Shown here in pieces: positions 1 to 5,401 of a DNA stretch of 5,401 nucleotides. The notes under the pieces are model-generated. The model saw only the letters and a program-made list of their open reading frames with translations. It was not told where the DNA came from and made no database searches. The DNA comes from Methylotenera sp. (GTDB lineage: Bacteria; Pseudomonadota; Gammaproteobacteria; Burkholderiales; Methylophilaceae): NCBI GenBank assembly GCA_027310735.1, contig DAIDAH010000183.1, positions 1 through 5,401 of the forward strand, given 5' to 3'. How positions within the stretch are numbered: position 1 is the stretch's first letter; each line of letters starts with the position of its first letter. The position numbers and the translations under genes are program-made.

Positions 1-151
1 TACAGAGTATGCTATCTTACATTGCATGCCTGCTACAGGCAATGGAGCTGATATATTTAGACTAAAAGACAAACTCACTTACCGATGAATTTATATAAAC
101 TATGAATCAATTATTATAAAAAAGTTGGCAGGCATAGGCGTGTAATTTCGC

Positions 152-157
152 TACAAT
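152..157 (+). promoter_or_regulatory. Candidate -10 element of the Mth938-family gene
   Basis: TACAAT is a good match to the sigma-70 -10 hexamer and ends only 6 bp before the ATG at 164. Transcription would start at about the A of the start codon. No Shine-Dalgarno sequence lies between it and the ATG, which fits a leaderless message. A TTGGCA at 125-130 resembles a -35 box, but the 21 bp spacer is too long for a standard promoter, so the -35 assignment is doubtful. Confidence 0.3.
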
Positions 158-163
158 ATAACC

Positions 164-532
164 ATGAAACTTCACCTTACACACTCAGATGGAAACAACC
201 TCATTACAGGCTACGGTGATGGATGGGTTGAAATCAACAAGCAACGCCATACCAATAGTCTGATCGTTCTACCGAATCAACTCATACAAAATTGGGGTGT
301 AGCAAATATTGAAAGTATTCAGGCTGAGGATTTTGAACAAATTGTCAGTCACCAACCGGACGTTGTGCTCTTAGGCACTGGTAGTCGTCACAAATTCATA
401 CACCCTAAATTGAGTGCCACACTTACGAATGCAGGCATCAGCTTAGAGTGTATGAGTACAGATGCGGCTTGCAGAACTTACAACATCTTAATGGCCGAAG
501 GCAGAAACGTTGCGGCCTGTTTAGTACTTTAA
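164..532 (+). CDS. Mth938-like domain protein (DUF498/NDUFAF3 family)
   Basis: This 122-residue protein matches the small single-domain Mth938/DUF498 family, which includes mitochondrial NDUFAF3, a complex I assembly factor. Its bacterial role is not established, so no reaction is assigned. The visible family signature is the C-terminal half: a hydrophobic strand with PDVVLLGTGSRHKF (about residues 65-78), then the segment around ECMSTDAACRTYNIL (about 95-109), and a terminal AEGRNVAACLVL strand. There is no signal peptide or membrane segment, so it should be cytoplasmic. The length is normal for the family and the reading frame is intact. The ATG at 164 is the first in frame; it has no Shine-Dalgarno sequence and a likely -10 box immediately upstream, suggesting leaderless translation. 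The gene stands alone on the plus strand and converges on fabB with a 9 bp gap. Confidence 0.85.
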   Translation: MKLHLTHSDGNNLITGYGDGWVEINKQRHTNSLIVLPNQLIQNWGVANIESIQAEDFEQIVSHQPDVVLLGTGSRHKFIHPKLSATLTNAGISLECMSTDAACRTYNILMAEGRNVAACLVL

Positions 533-555
533 TAGTGATGACTATTTAAGGTTTT
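527..555 (+). terminator. Hairpin spanning both convergent stop codons, candidate terminator
   Basis: Arms 527-536 and 541-550 pair over 10 positions with one T-T mismatch and a GATG loop. A GTTTTT run follows on the plus strand. The stem contains the TAA of the Mth938-family gene (530-532) and the TAG of fabB (542-544 on the minus strand). The T-run would serve plus-strand transcription. On the minus strand the hairpin has no T-tract after it, so termination of fabB there is unproven. The stem is AT-rich and therefore weak. Confidence 0.4.
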
Positions 556-1777
556 TGCTGGAAAAAACCAAAGTTGCATTCGTACCACCAAAACCAAAGC
601 TGTTAGACAATGCAGTTTCAACCTTGATATTTTTAATTGGCTCACGAACAACATTTAAACCTTCTGCAACTGGGTCCAAAGTTTCAATATTGGCAGATGC
701 AGCAATAAAACTATTCTCCATCATCAGCAATGAGTAAATGGCTTCATTCACACCTGCAGCACCTAAGGCATGACCTGAAAGTGATTTAGTAGAGGCAATG
801 GCAGGATTCTGTTTCAACCCATTTTCACCAAACACTTCACGAATCGCCTCTAGTTCCTTGGTATCACCGACTGGCGTGCTAGTGCCGTGTGTATTGATGT
901 AATCAATATTACCTTCAACACCCTCAAGTGCTAGACGCATACAGCGAATAGCACCCTCACCGCTTGGTGCAACCATATCATAACCATCAGAAGTTGCACC
1001 GTAACCGACCACTTCAGCATAGATTTTCGCGCCGCGTGCTTTGGCATGTTCATACTCTTCAAGCACGACAATGCCACCACCACCAGAGATTACAAAACCA
1101 TCACGGTTCACATCATAAGTACGTGATGCCTTATCTGGAGTTTCATTATATTTACTGCTTAGTGCGCCCATTGCATCAAACATAAATGACAGCGTCCAAT
1201 GCTCTTCTTCTGCACCACCGGCAAATACAATGTCCTGCTTGCCCATTTGAATTTGCTCTACACCAGCGCCGATACAGTGCGCGCTTGTTGAGCATGCCGA
1301 ACTAATACCGTAATTTACACCTTTGATTTTCGCCCCAGTTGCCAAACAAGCAGACACGCCACTCGCCATAGCCTTGGTCACCATGTAAGGCCCTACACGG
1401 CGCACACCTTTCTCACGCAGCGTATCAATGCCTTCTAGGATACTTTCATGTGAAGCACCACCAGCGCCAACAATCAAACCTGTGCGCACATTTGACACCA
1501 TCTCTTCAGGCAGAGTGGCATCAGCAATGGCTTCTTGCATAGCAAGCCATGCATAGGCATGACCTTTGGCCATAAATCGTAATAATTTACGATCAATCAG
1601 TTCTTCTAAATTCAGATTTTTGATTGAGCCTGCCACATGTGAGCGTAAACCACGCTCAGCATACTCTGGCTGATAGGTAATTCCTGAGCGGCCTTCACGC
1701 AAGCTCTCTAAAACTTCTGACTTATTGTTTCCTAAACTGGAAACAATGCCCATACCAGTGACAACAACACGACGCAT
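542..1777 (-). CDS. fabB: 3-oxoacyl-[acyl-carrier-protein] synthase I (KAS I)
   Basis: FabB condenses malonyl-ACP with acyl-ACP in the cytoplasm and is the enzyme that elongates the cis-unsaturated decenoyl-ACP made by FabA. The 411-residue protein has the complete thiolase-fold Cys-His-His triad: Cys162 in GISSACSTSAHCIG, His297 in NTHGTSTPVGD and His336 in SGHALGAAG, plus Lys331 and the terminal SNSFGFGGTNATLV strand. The STSAHCIG context after the cysteine and the close resemblance to E. coli FabB through the middle of the protein (GYGATSDGYDMVAPSGEGA) favour KAS I over FabF. Placement directly behind fabA supports the same choice. The ATG at 1777 is preceded by AGGAG at 1787-1791 with 9 nt spacing. 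It lies 54 bp downstream of fabA on the same strand and is probably cotranscribed. The frame is intact, a few residues longer than the E. coli enzyme. Confidence 0.96.
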   Translation of the reverse strand: MRRVVVTGMGIVSSLGNNKSEVLESLREGRSGITYQPEYAERGLRSHVAGSIKNLNLEELIDRKLLRFMAKGHAYAWLAMQEAIADATLPEEMVSNVRTGLIVGAGGASHESILEGIDTLREKGVRRVGPYMVTKAMASGVSACLATGAKIKGVNYGISSACSTSAHCIGAGVEQIQMGKQDIVFAGGAEEEHWTLSFMFDAMGALSSKYNETPDKASRTYDVNRDGFVISGGGGIVVLEEYEHAKARGAKIYAEVVGYGATSDGYDMVAPSGEGAIRCMRLALEGVEGNIDYINTHGTSTPVGDTKELEAIREVFGENGLKQNPAIASTKSLSGHALGAAGVNEAIYSLLMMENSFIAASANIETLDPVAEGLNVVREPIKNIKVETALSNSFGFGGTNATLVFSSKNLK

Positions 1778-1831
1778 TATCGTGCACTCCTATAAAGAAA
1801 TTATAATTATTCTAAACTTGAATTTAATGAA

Positions 1832-2347
1832 TTAAAAATTATCTGTACGTGTAAATAAACCCACACGCAGATCTTTTGCAACATAAATCTCACGCCCGTC
1901 TACTTCCATACGCGCATCGGCAATCCCCATTACCAATTTGCGCATAATGACGCGTTTCAAATCAATCGTATATGTGATCTTTTTATGTGTAGGTAGCACT
2001 TGTCCAGTAAATTTCACATCACCGGCTCCCAGTGCACGACCACGACCAGGACCACCCATCCATCCTAAAAAGAAACCAACTAACTGCCACATTGCATCTA
2101 AACCCAAGCAACCAGGCATCACAGGGTCACCAGTAAAGTGACATTCAAAAAACCATAAATCAGGTTTAACATCCATTTCAGCAACAATTTGCCCTGCACC
2201 GTATGCTCCACCATCTTCAGTGATAGAAACAATGCGATCAAACATCAACATCGGTGGCAATGGTAACTGCGCATTACCTGCACCAAACATCTCTCCACGG
2301 CCACACTTAAGTAATTCCTCTTTTGTAAAACTATTTTGTTTTTGCAT
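1832..2347 (-). CDS. fabA: 3-hydroxydecanoyl-ACP dehydratase/isomerase
   Basis: FabA dehydrates 3-hydroxyacyl-ACP and isomerises trans-2-decenoyl-ACP to cis-3-decenoyl-ACP, the entry point to anaerobic unsaturated fatty acid synthesis. The hot-dog-fold protein has both catalytic residues: His70 in FFECHFTGDPVMPG and Asp84 in CLGLDAMWQLVGF. Further FabA-type segments are GRGRALGAGDVKFTGQVLP and the C-terminal VAKDLRVGLF. FabA and not FabZ is indicated by the size and these contexts. I chose the ATG at 2347, giving 171 residues, because MQKQNSFTKEELLKCGRGE then aligns with the start of E. coli FabA (172 residues). An in-frame ATG at 2392 would add 15 residues (MQGKFSNINNVQIKI) with no family counterpart, and it overlaps a dyad. 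Neither start has a clear Shine-Dalgarno sequence. The gene heads a likely fabA-fabB operon. Confidence 0.95.
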   Translation of the reverse strand: MQKQNSFTKEELLKCGRGEMFGAGNAQLPLPPMLMFDRIVSITEDGGAYGAGQIVAEMDVKPDLWFFECHFTGDPVMPGCLGLDAMWQLVGFFLGWMGGPGRGRALGAGDVKFTGQVLPTHKKITYTIDLKRVIMRKLVMGIADARMEVDGREIYVAKDLRVGLFTRTDNF

Positions 2348-2359
2348 GATTTTTATTTG

Positions 2360-2374
2360 AACATTATTAATGTT
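2360..2374. repeat. 15-bp palindrome just upstream of the fabA start
   Basis: AACATT-ATT-AATGTT has perfect 6 bp arms with a 3 bp centre. It lies 12 bp upstream of the preferred fabA ATG, inside the 15-codon extension that the upstream ATG would give. It could be a protein-binding dyad or a small hairpin in the leader RNA next to the ribosome-binding region. AT-rich dyads of this length are not rare, so function is uncertain. Confidence 0.4.
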
Positions 2375-2391
2375 AGAAAATTTCCCCTGCA

Positions 2392-2414
2392 TCTAAATAT
2401 AGACTGTATTTAGA
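2392..2414. repeat. 23-bp inverted repeat in the fabA leader
   Basis: Eight-base perfect arms TCTAAATA (2392-2399) and TATTTAGA (2407-2414) flank a 7 bp spacer. The length and symmetry suit a dimeric repressor operator, and the site lies between the likely fabA promoter and the fabA coding region. It overlaps the upstream alternative ATG of fabA, which argues against that start. No known regulator motif was recognised. Confidence 0.45.
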
Positions 2415-2420
2415 CACTTT

Positions 2421-2435
2421 ATGTCCTTAGGACAT
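2421..2435. repeat. 15-bp palindrome upstream of fabA, candidate operator
   Basis: ATGTCC-TTA-GGACAT has perfect 6 bp arms and a 3 bp centre, and is the most GC-containing of the three dyads before fabA. A GATAAT at 2444-2449 on the minus strand would place a start site at about 2437, immediately before this palindrome, though it has no good -35 box. In other proteobacteria fabA/fabB are repressed by TetR-family proteins such as FabR or DesT. This sequence does not match the FabR site I know, so the binding protein is unknown. Confidence 0.45.
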
Positions 2436-2511
2436 TAGGGTGAATTATCCTCTATTTTCACCTACAATGGGTTATGCAAATGCAAGGTATTGAAAAAGCT
2501 GTCCAAAATGC

Positions 2512-2539
2512 AGTATAAAAACATACAAATACAGTGCAA
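2512..2539 (-). promoter_or_regulatory. Candidate sigma-70 promoter of fabA-fabB
   Basis: On the minus strand TTGCAC (2534-2539) and TATACT (2512-2517) are separated by 16 bp, a good match to both sigma-70 hexamers. The start site would be near 2505, giving a leader of roughly 155-160 nt before the ATG at 2347. That leader would contain all three dyads at 2421-2435, 2392-2414 and 2360-2374. Confidence 0.45.
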
Positions 2540-2857
2540 ATTCCCACTATTTTGGTTAGATTGACATGAAGAAAATCACATTGAAAATGGCTTGTAGGCG
2601 GCATTTCATCCACACACCACTTTGATTACATTTAGCAGCCCTCGCTCCAAGATACCAATCAAACAGCTCCTACCTTGCTGACACTTACAAAGTAATTGAC
2701 TAAGTTGGTTCGAAACATCTTATAAACTAGATAGCAGCCTAACGAAAATTAGACTACTTAAATCTAAGACTAGATTACCTATTTAGGTGTAAGTAATAAT
2801 AACTGGAAGAAAACAATCACTACCGACATATCCGTCCAATTAAAAATTTACGGTATT
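2540..2857. other. Gene-free spacer between cheZ and the fabA promoter
   Basis: This is the rest of the 465 bp gap (2393-2857). I found no protein-coding frame longer than about 20 codons with a supporting ribosome-binding site, and no tRNA or recognisable RNA. It contains a cluster of short inverted repeats at 2739-2788 and otherwise AT-rich unstructured sequence. No strong GC-rich intrinsic terminator for cheZ is evident. Confidence 0.6.
2739..2788. repeat. Cluster of three short inverted repeats downstream of cheZ
   Basis: Three dyads follow one another: CTAA-N6-TTAG (2739-2752), AATCTA-AGAC-TAGATT (2761-2776) and ACCTA-TT-TAGGT (2777-2788), the last two directly abutting. They lie 70-120 bp past the cheZ stop on the minus strand. 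They could stabilise or end the che transcript. The stems are short and AT-rich, and none has a proper T-tract, so a terminator call is not made. Confidence 0.35.
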
Positions 2858-3544
2858 CTAAAAGCCTAAACTATCAAGCAAATCATCAACTTGCTCTTGA
2901 TCTGCCACAACATCTACGGCATCAGGATCAATTTGCGGTCCATTCAACAATGAAGCACTAACTTCTCCCGACTTCTTAACTACATCTGAATCTTTTTTGC
3001 CAACTGATGGAGAAAAATCAATCAAAACCTGAACCAATTGTTTTTCCATATCTTGCGCCAGTGAAGTGATTTTTTTAATCACTTGGCCTGTTAGATCCTG
3101 AAAGTCCTGAGCCATCATAATATCCATCAATAGCGCTTTGGTTTCAGTCGTATTTTTTCCTGTTAAGGCTAAAAACTCAAGCGTATCTCCAGCCACTTGA
3201 TCGTATTCACTTTTCAATGATGCATTTCCGAGTACTTCCTTCCAGCGCTCTTCCAACTCCGTGGCACCCGCAGCTAATTCAGTTTGCAGTGGTATTGCAA
3301 TATCCGTTGCATTCAACACACGCTCAGCAGCCTGCTCTGTCATACGTGCCACATAGTTCAAGCGATCTCGGGCATCAGGAATATCCTGTGCCACTTGCTC
3401 TAAAATCTTATCCAAACCCAAGCCGCTTAGACTGTCATGCAACGCTCTTGTCACATGCCCAATACGATTAAGCATTTCCTCACTCTGCGACATCGCAGGT
3501 GTAGCATCTGCTGAAACTGTTTGCTGCTGAAGTTCGCCGTTCAT
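2858..3544 (-). CDS. cheZ: Protein phosphatase CheZ
   Basis: CheZ dephosphorylates CheY-P and so ends the motor-reversal signal. The 228-residue protein is largely helical. The four-helix-bundle core carries the CheZ active-site motif IMMAQDFQDLTGQVIKKI, with Asp150 and the catalytic Gln154 corresponding to E. coli Asp143 and Gln147. A variable, probably flexible linker (about 178-210) leads to the C-terminal CheY-binding helix QEQVDDLLDSLGF, which is almost identical to that of E. coli. The length is close to the usual 210-230. The ATG at 3544 is well supported: GGAGG at 3551-3555 sits 6 nt upstream. It follows cheY with a 2 bp gap and is the last gene of the che cluster here; about 465 bp of gene-free sequence follow. 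It is expected to be cytoplasmic or bound to the receptor array. Confidence 0.96.
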   Translation of the reverse strand: MNGELQQQTVSADATPAMSQSEEMLNRIGHVTRALHDSLSGLGLDKILEQVAQDIPDARDRLNYVARMTEQAAERVLNATDIAIPLQTELAAGATELEERWKEVLGNASLKSEYDQVAGDTLEFLALTGKNTTETKALLMDIMMAQDFQDLTGQVIKKITSLAQDMEKQLVQVLIDFSPSVGKKDSDVVKKSGEVSASLLNGPQIDPDAVDVVADQEQVDDLLDSLGF

Positions 3545-3546
3545 AC

Positions 3547-3945
3547 TTAACCTCCAGCCTTCTCAAGCTTCTCGAATATTTTAGTTAATTTTTCATCAAG
3601 TGTTGCTGCTGTAAATGGCTTGACTACATAGCCACTTGCACCAGCCTGAGCTGCAGCAATAATATTTTCTTTTTTAGCTTCGGCCGTCACCATCAGTACG
3701 GGCAAATGCTTAAGCTCTGGATCAGCACGAATATGCTGCAACATAGTCAAGCCATCCATGTTTGGCATATTCCAGTCTGAAACAACAAATTCAAATCCAC
3801 CACCTTTAAGTTTACTTAAGCCAATAGCACCATCTTCGGCCTCATCAACATTGGTGTAGCCAAGCTCTTTGAGCAGGTTACGAACAATCCTGCGCATGGT
3901 TGAAAAATCATCCACGACAAGAAATTTAGTATTTGGGTTTGCCAT
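3547..3945 (-). CDS. cheY: Chemotaxis response regulator CheY
   Basis: This is a single receiver domain of 132 residues with no output domain. CheA phosphorylates it, and CheY-P binds the flagellar switch protein FliM. All receiver residues fall at the same numbers as in E. coli CheY: acidic pair Asp12 and Asp13, phospho-acceptor Asp57 in VVSDWNMPNMDG, Thr87 in MVTAEA, Tyr106 and Lys109 in YVVKPF. These residues and the adjoining cheZ separate it from other stand-alone receivers. The ATG at 3945 has GGAG at 3952-3955 with 6 nt spacing. Upstream, 142 bp separate it from cheB, enough for its own promoter. Downstream it is coupled to cheZ. Confidence 0.97.
   Translation of the reverse strand: MANPNTKFLVVDDFSTMRRIVRNLLKELGYTNVDEAEDGAIGLSKLKGGGFEFVVSDWNMPNMDGLTMLQHIRADPELKHLPVLMVTAEAKKENIIAAAQAGASGYVVKPFTAATLDEKLTKIFEKLEKAGG
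3551..3555 (-). promoter_or_regulatory. cheZ ribosome-binding site inside the end of cheY
   Basis: GGAGG on the minus strand is made by the last two glycine codons of cheY (GGA GGT), immediately before its TAA. With 6 nt to the cheZ ATG it fixes the cheZ start and suggests translational coupling of the regulator and its phosphatase. Confidence 0.75.
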
Positions 3946-4053
3946 GCATTACTCCATTAACAACAGTCGTACTTAATATTCAAAATCAACTATTTTAGTA
4001 TTTTTAACTACCAGCGATTTTTACACGAGTTTAAATATAAACTACAAACAAAC

Positions 4054-4059
4054 ATTATA
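4054..4059 (-). promoter_or_regulatory. Possible -10 box in the cheB-cheY gap
   Basis: TATAAT on the minus strand is a perfect -10 hexamer located in the 142 bp gap (3946-4087), but I see no acceptable -35 box at 16-18 bp and no extended -10 TG. The gap is very AT-rich, so a chance match is likely. If real it would allow cheY-cheZ transcription independent of cheB. A small dyad, AGTTTA-N4-TAAACT, lies at 4028-4043 just downstream of it. Confidence 0.25.
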
Positions 4060-4087
4060 TCTATTTCATCCACATGCTCATACTGGG

Positions 4088-5158
4088 CTATACACGCAAA
4101 GCACGAGAACTATTGGCGATAAGGTAATTCAGCACAAGTTTTGGTAATTCTTCCAGATGCGCAACTTCATCGACTCCACCTTGGGCAACAGCCTCCTTAG
4201 GCATACCATAAACCACACAACTTTCCTCATTCTGAGCGAAATTATATGCACCTGCATCCCTCATTCTGGCCATACCAGCTGCACCATCCTTGCCCATTCC
4301 AGTTAAAATAACGCCAATTGCATTTTTACCAGCCAATTCAGCAGCAGAATCAAACAGAACATCAACAGAAGGCTTATGACGGTTAACTGGTGGGGCATCA
4401 CTTAGCTCGGTAACATAATTAGCGCCACTTCTCGCCAATAACAAATGTTTATCGCCCGGCGCAATAAAAGCATGCCCCGGCAACACTCTCTCACCGCCCT
4501 GCGCTTCTTTTACGGATATCTGGCATAACGAGTCTAAACGATTTGCAAAAGACTTGGTAAACCCGGCTGGCATATGCTGCGTAATTAAAATACCAGGACA
4601 GTCGGAAGGCATCTTTAGCAGGAATGATTTAATCGCCTCAGTACCACCTGTTGAAGCACCAATGATTAGCAGTTTCTCACTACTAATCATTGGATTACGT
4701 AGCTTAGCGGGTTCAGAACTACCGCTCGCCACCACTGGATGACGTGATAAAGTTGCAACCTTAGCTTGTGATGCAGCACGAATTTTATCTGTAATTAAAT
4801 CTGTGTATTCAAGCATACCCTCTGTTATTGACATTTTAGGCTTAGTCACAAAATCTACAGCGCCTAACTCAAGGGCTCGCATAGTGATTTCTGAACCACG
4901 CTCAGTCAAAGTTGAAACCATTACCACAGGCATCGGCCTGAGTCGCATTAGTTTTTCCAGAAAATCCAAGCCATCCATTTTTGGCATTTCAACATCTAAA
5001 GTCAGCACATCAGGATTCAACTGTTTAATCATATCTCGTGCGACAAGTGGATCTGGAGCAGCACCGACTACTTCCATATCACGCTGACTGTTAATAATCT
5101 CAGTCAACAAACTACGAATCAACGCAGAGTCATCAATTACTAGCACTTTAATTTTCAT
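4088..5158 (-). CDS. cheB: Chemoreceptor methylesterase/glutamine deamidase CheB
   Basis: CheB removes methyl groups from receptor glutamates, and deamidates receptor glutamines, to drive adaptation; CheA-dependent phosphorylation activates it. The 356-residue protein has an N-terminal receiver (about 1-125) with Asp9/Asp10, phospho-acceptor Asp55 in LTLDVEMPKMDG and Lys106 in FVTKP. A linker (about 126-160) follows, then the esterase domain (about 161-350). The catalytic triad is complete: Ser169 in GASTGGTEA, His195 in TQHMPAGFT and Asp291 in LTGMGKDGAAG. Residues are very similar to E. coli CheB (349 residues) through PMPVVMVS and NRHKPSVDVLF. The ATG at 5158 aligns with the family start. 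Its ribosome-binding site is weak (GAGAATAAG upstream). It sits 92 bp after cheD and 142 bp before cheY. Confidence 0.97.
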   Translation of the reverse strand: MKIKVLVIDDSALIRSLLTEIINSQRDMEVVGAAPDPLVARDMIKQLNPDVLTLDVEMPKMDGLDFLEKLMRLRPMPVVMVSTLTERGSEITMRALELGAVDFVTKPKMSITEGMLEYTDLITDKIRAASQAKVATLSRHPVVASGSSEPAKLRNPMISSEKLLIIGASTGGTEAIKSFLLKMPSDCPGILITQHMPAGFTKSFANRLDSLCQISVKEAQGGERVLPGHAFIAPGDKHLLLARSGANYVTELSDAPPVNRHKPSVDVLFDSAAELAGKNAIGVILTGMGKDGAAGMARMRDAGAYNFAQNEESCVVYGMPKEAVAQGGVDEVAHLEELPKLVLNYLIANSSRALRV

Positions 5159-5250
5159 TACTTATTCTCGCGTCCAGATCATCTTTACAGTATTCAAAAG
5201 CAATGTGAGCGTAGTAAAAATCGCACACAAAACACTCGGTAGGAACTCAA

Positions 5251-5401
5251 TTAAAACAAATCAACCTCACCACCTACATCAGCAACTTTCAGCTTACTTG
5301 CATAAGCTTCCTCGCGTTTAACCAATGTGTCGTTATGCATCACTTTCAATTTTTTAACTAAAACCCTTCCCGTTTTTGGAAAGTAATAAACCTTTCGCGG
5401 G
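5251..5401 (-). CDS. cheD: Chemoreceptor glutamine deamidase CheD, C-terminal part
   Basis: The 5' part of this gene lies beyond the right window edge. The visible 49 C-terminal residues, starting PRKVYYFPKTGRVLVKKL and ending GGEVDLF before a TAA, match the C-terminus of proteobacterial CheD. The stretch GRVLVKKLKVMHNDTLVKRE is typical of that region. CheD deamidates specific glutamines of methyl-accepting chemotaxis proteins to glutamates, which prepares them for CheR/CheB. The catalytic cysteine and histidine are in the part not shown, so activity cannot be judged. Position directly upstream of cheB on the same strand supports the call, since cheD-cheB adjacency is common in betaproteobacterial che operons. 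The 92 bp between cheD and cheB contain no evident gene. Confidence 0.9.
   Translation of the reverse strand, partial: PRKVYYFPKTGRVLVKKLKVMHNDTLVKREEAYASKLKVADVGGEVDLF

Noticed and set aside
27..41. Short hairpin TGCCTG-CTA-CAGGCA
   Set aside because: Six-base arms without a following T-run on the plus strand; not a convincing terminator and no other function is visible.
1..88. Open frames at the left edge: a plus-strand frame from 2 to the TGA at 86-88, and a minus-strand frame from a GTG at 76-78 running off the window
   Set aside because: Both are under 30 codons, run off the edge, overlap each other and match no family I recognise; neither has a clear ribosome-binding site. One may be the end or start of a neighbouring gene, but the sequence does not decide.
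964..1185. Plus-strand open frame opposite fabB, and similar antisense frames over fabA, cheZ and cheB
   Set aside because: They are antisense shadows of strongly conserved genes, with low-complexity or improbable composition and no ribosome-binding sites.
2556..2609. 17-codon minus-strand frame starting MKCRLQAIF
   Set aside because: Too short, with no clear ribosome-binding site and no recognisable sequence.
2561..2625. Perfect TTGACA followed by a 19-codon plus-strand frame from 2566
   Set aside because: No convincing -10 at 16-18 bp, no Shine-Dalgarno, and the ATG overlaps the hexamer; no gene follows on this strand.
2707..2714. GGTTCGAA resembling a tRNA T-loop
   Set aside because: No acceptor stem, anticodon arm or CCA end can be drawn around it; chance match.
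2603..4074. 12-bp direct repeat ATTTCATCCACA at 2603-2614 and 4063-4074
   Set aside because: About one such repeat is expected by chance in a window of this size, and the flanks do not match.
5162..5191. Sigma-28-like TAAAG...GAGAATAA upstream of cheB
   Set aside because: The -10 part matches only 5 of 8 positions, spacing is one short, and the start site would fall on the cheB ATG.

Overview
The window carries seven recognisable genes and no mobile element, CRISPR array or RNA gene that I can see. It looks like an ordinary chromosomal piece of a low-to-moderate GC proteobacterium. A cheD-cheB-cheY-cheZ order and an AT-rich FabA/FabB pair suggest a betaproteobacterium, perhaps of the Methylophilaceae type. 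That placement is inference from gene order and composition, not from a search.

Layout: positions 1-163 are a non-coding or unresolved left edge. A small plus-strand gene for an Mth938/DUF498-family protein follows (164-532). It converges on a two-gene minus-strand unit, fabA then fabB (2347 down to 542), which introduces and elongates cis-unsaturated acyl chains in type II fatty acid synthesis. Only 9 bp separate the convergent genes, and both stop codons sit inside one hairpin. A 465 bp gap (2393-2857) with no credible gene separates fabA from the chemotaxis genes. It holds a plausible fabA promoter, two dyads beside fabA (a third lies just inside the fabA leader), and a separate dyad cluster nearer cheZ.

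The right half is the end of a chemotaxis operon read on the minus strand: the C-terminal 49 residues of cheD (cut by the window edge), then cheB, cheY and cheZ. CheD and CheB modify chemoreceptors (deamidation; demethylation/deamidation). CheY is the motor-binding response regulator, and CheZ removes its phosphate. All key catalytic residues visible in CheB, CheY and CheZ are intact. CheY and CheZ are tightly coupled: the cheZ ribosome-binding site is formed by the last two glycine codons of cheY. CheB is set apart by 92 bp upstream and 142 bp downstream.

I found no evidence of a previously undescribed system. The points most worth a second look are regulatory: the dyads in front of fabA, the likely leaderless start of the Mth938-family gene, the shared hairpin at the convergent stops, and the dyad cluster downstream of cheZ.
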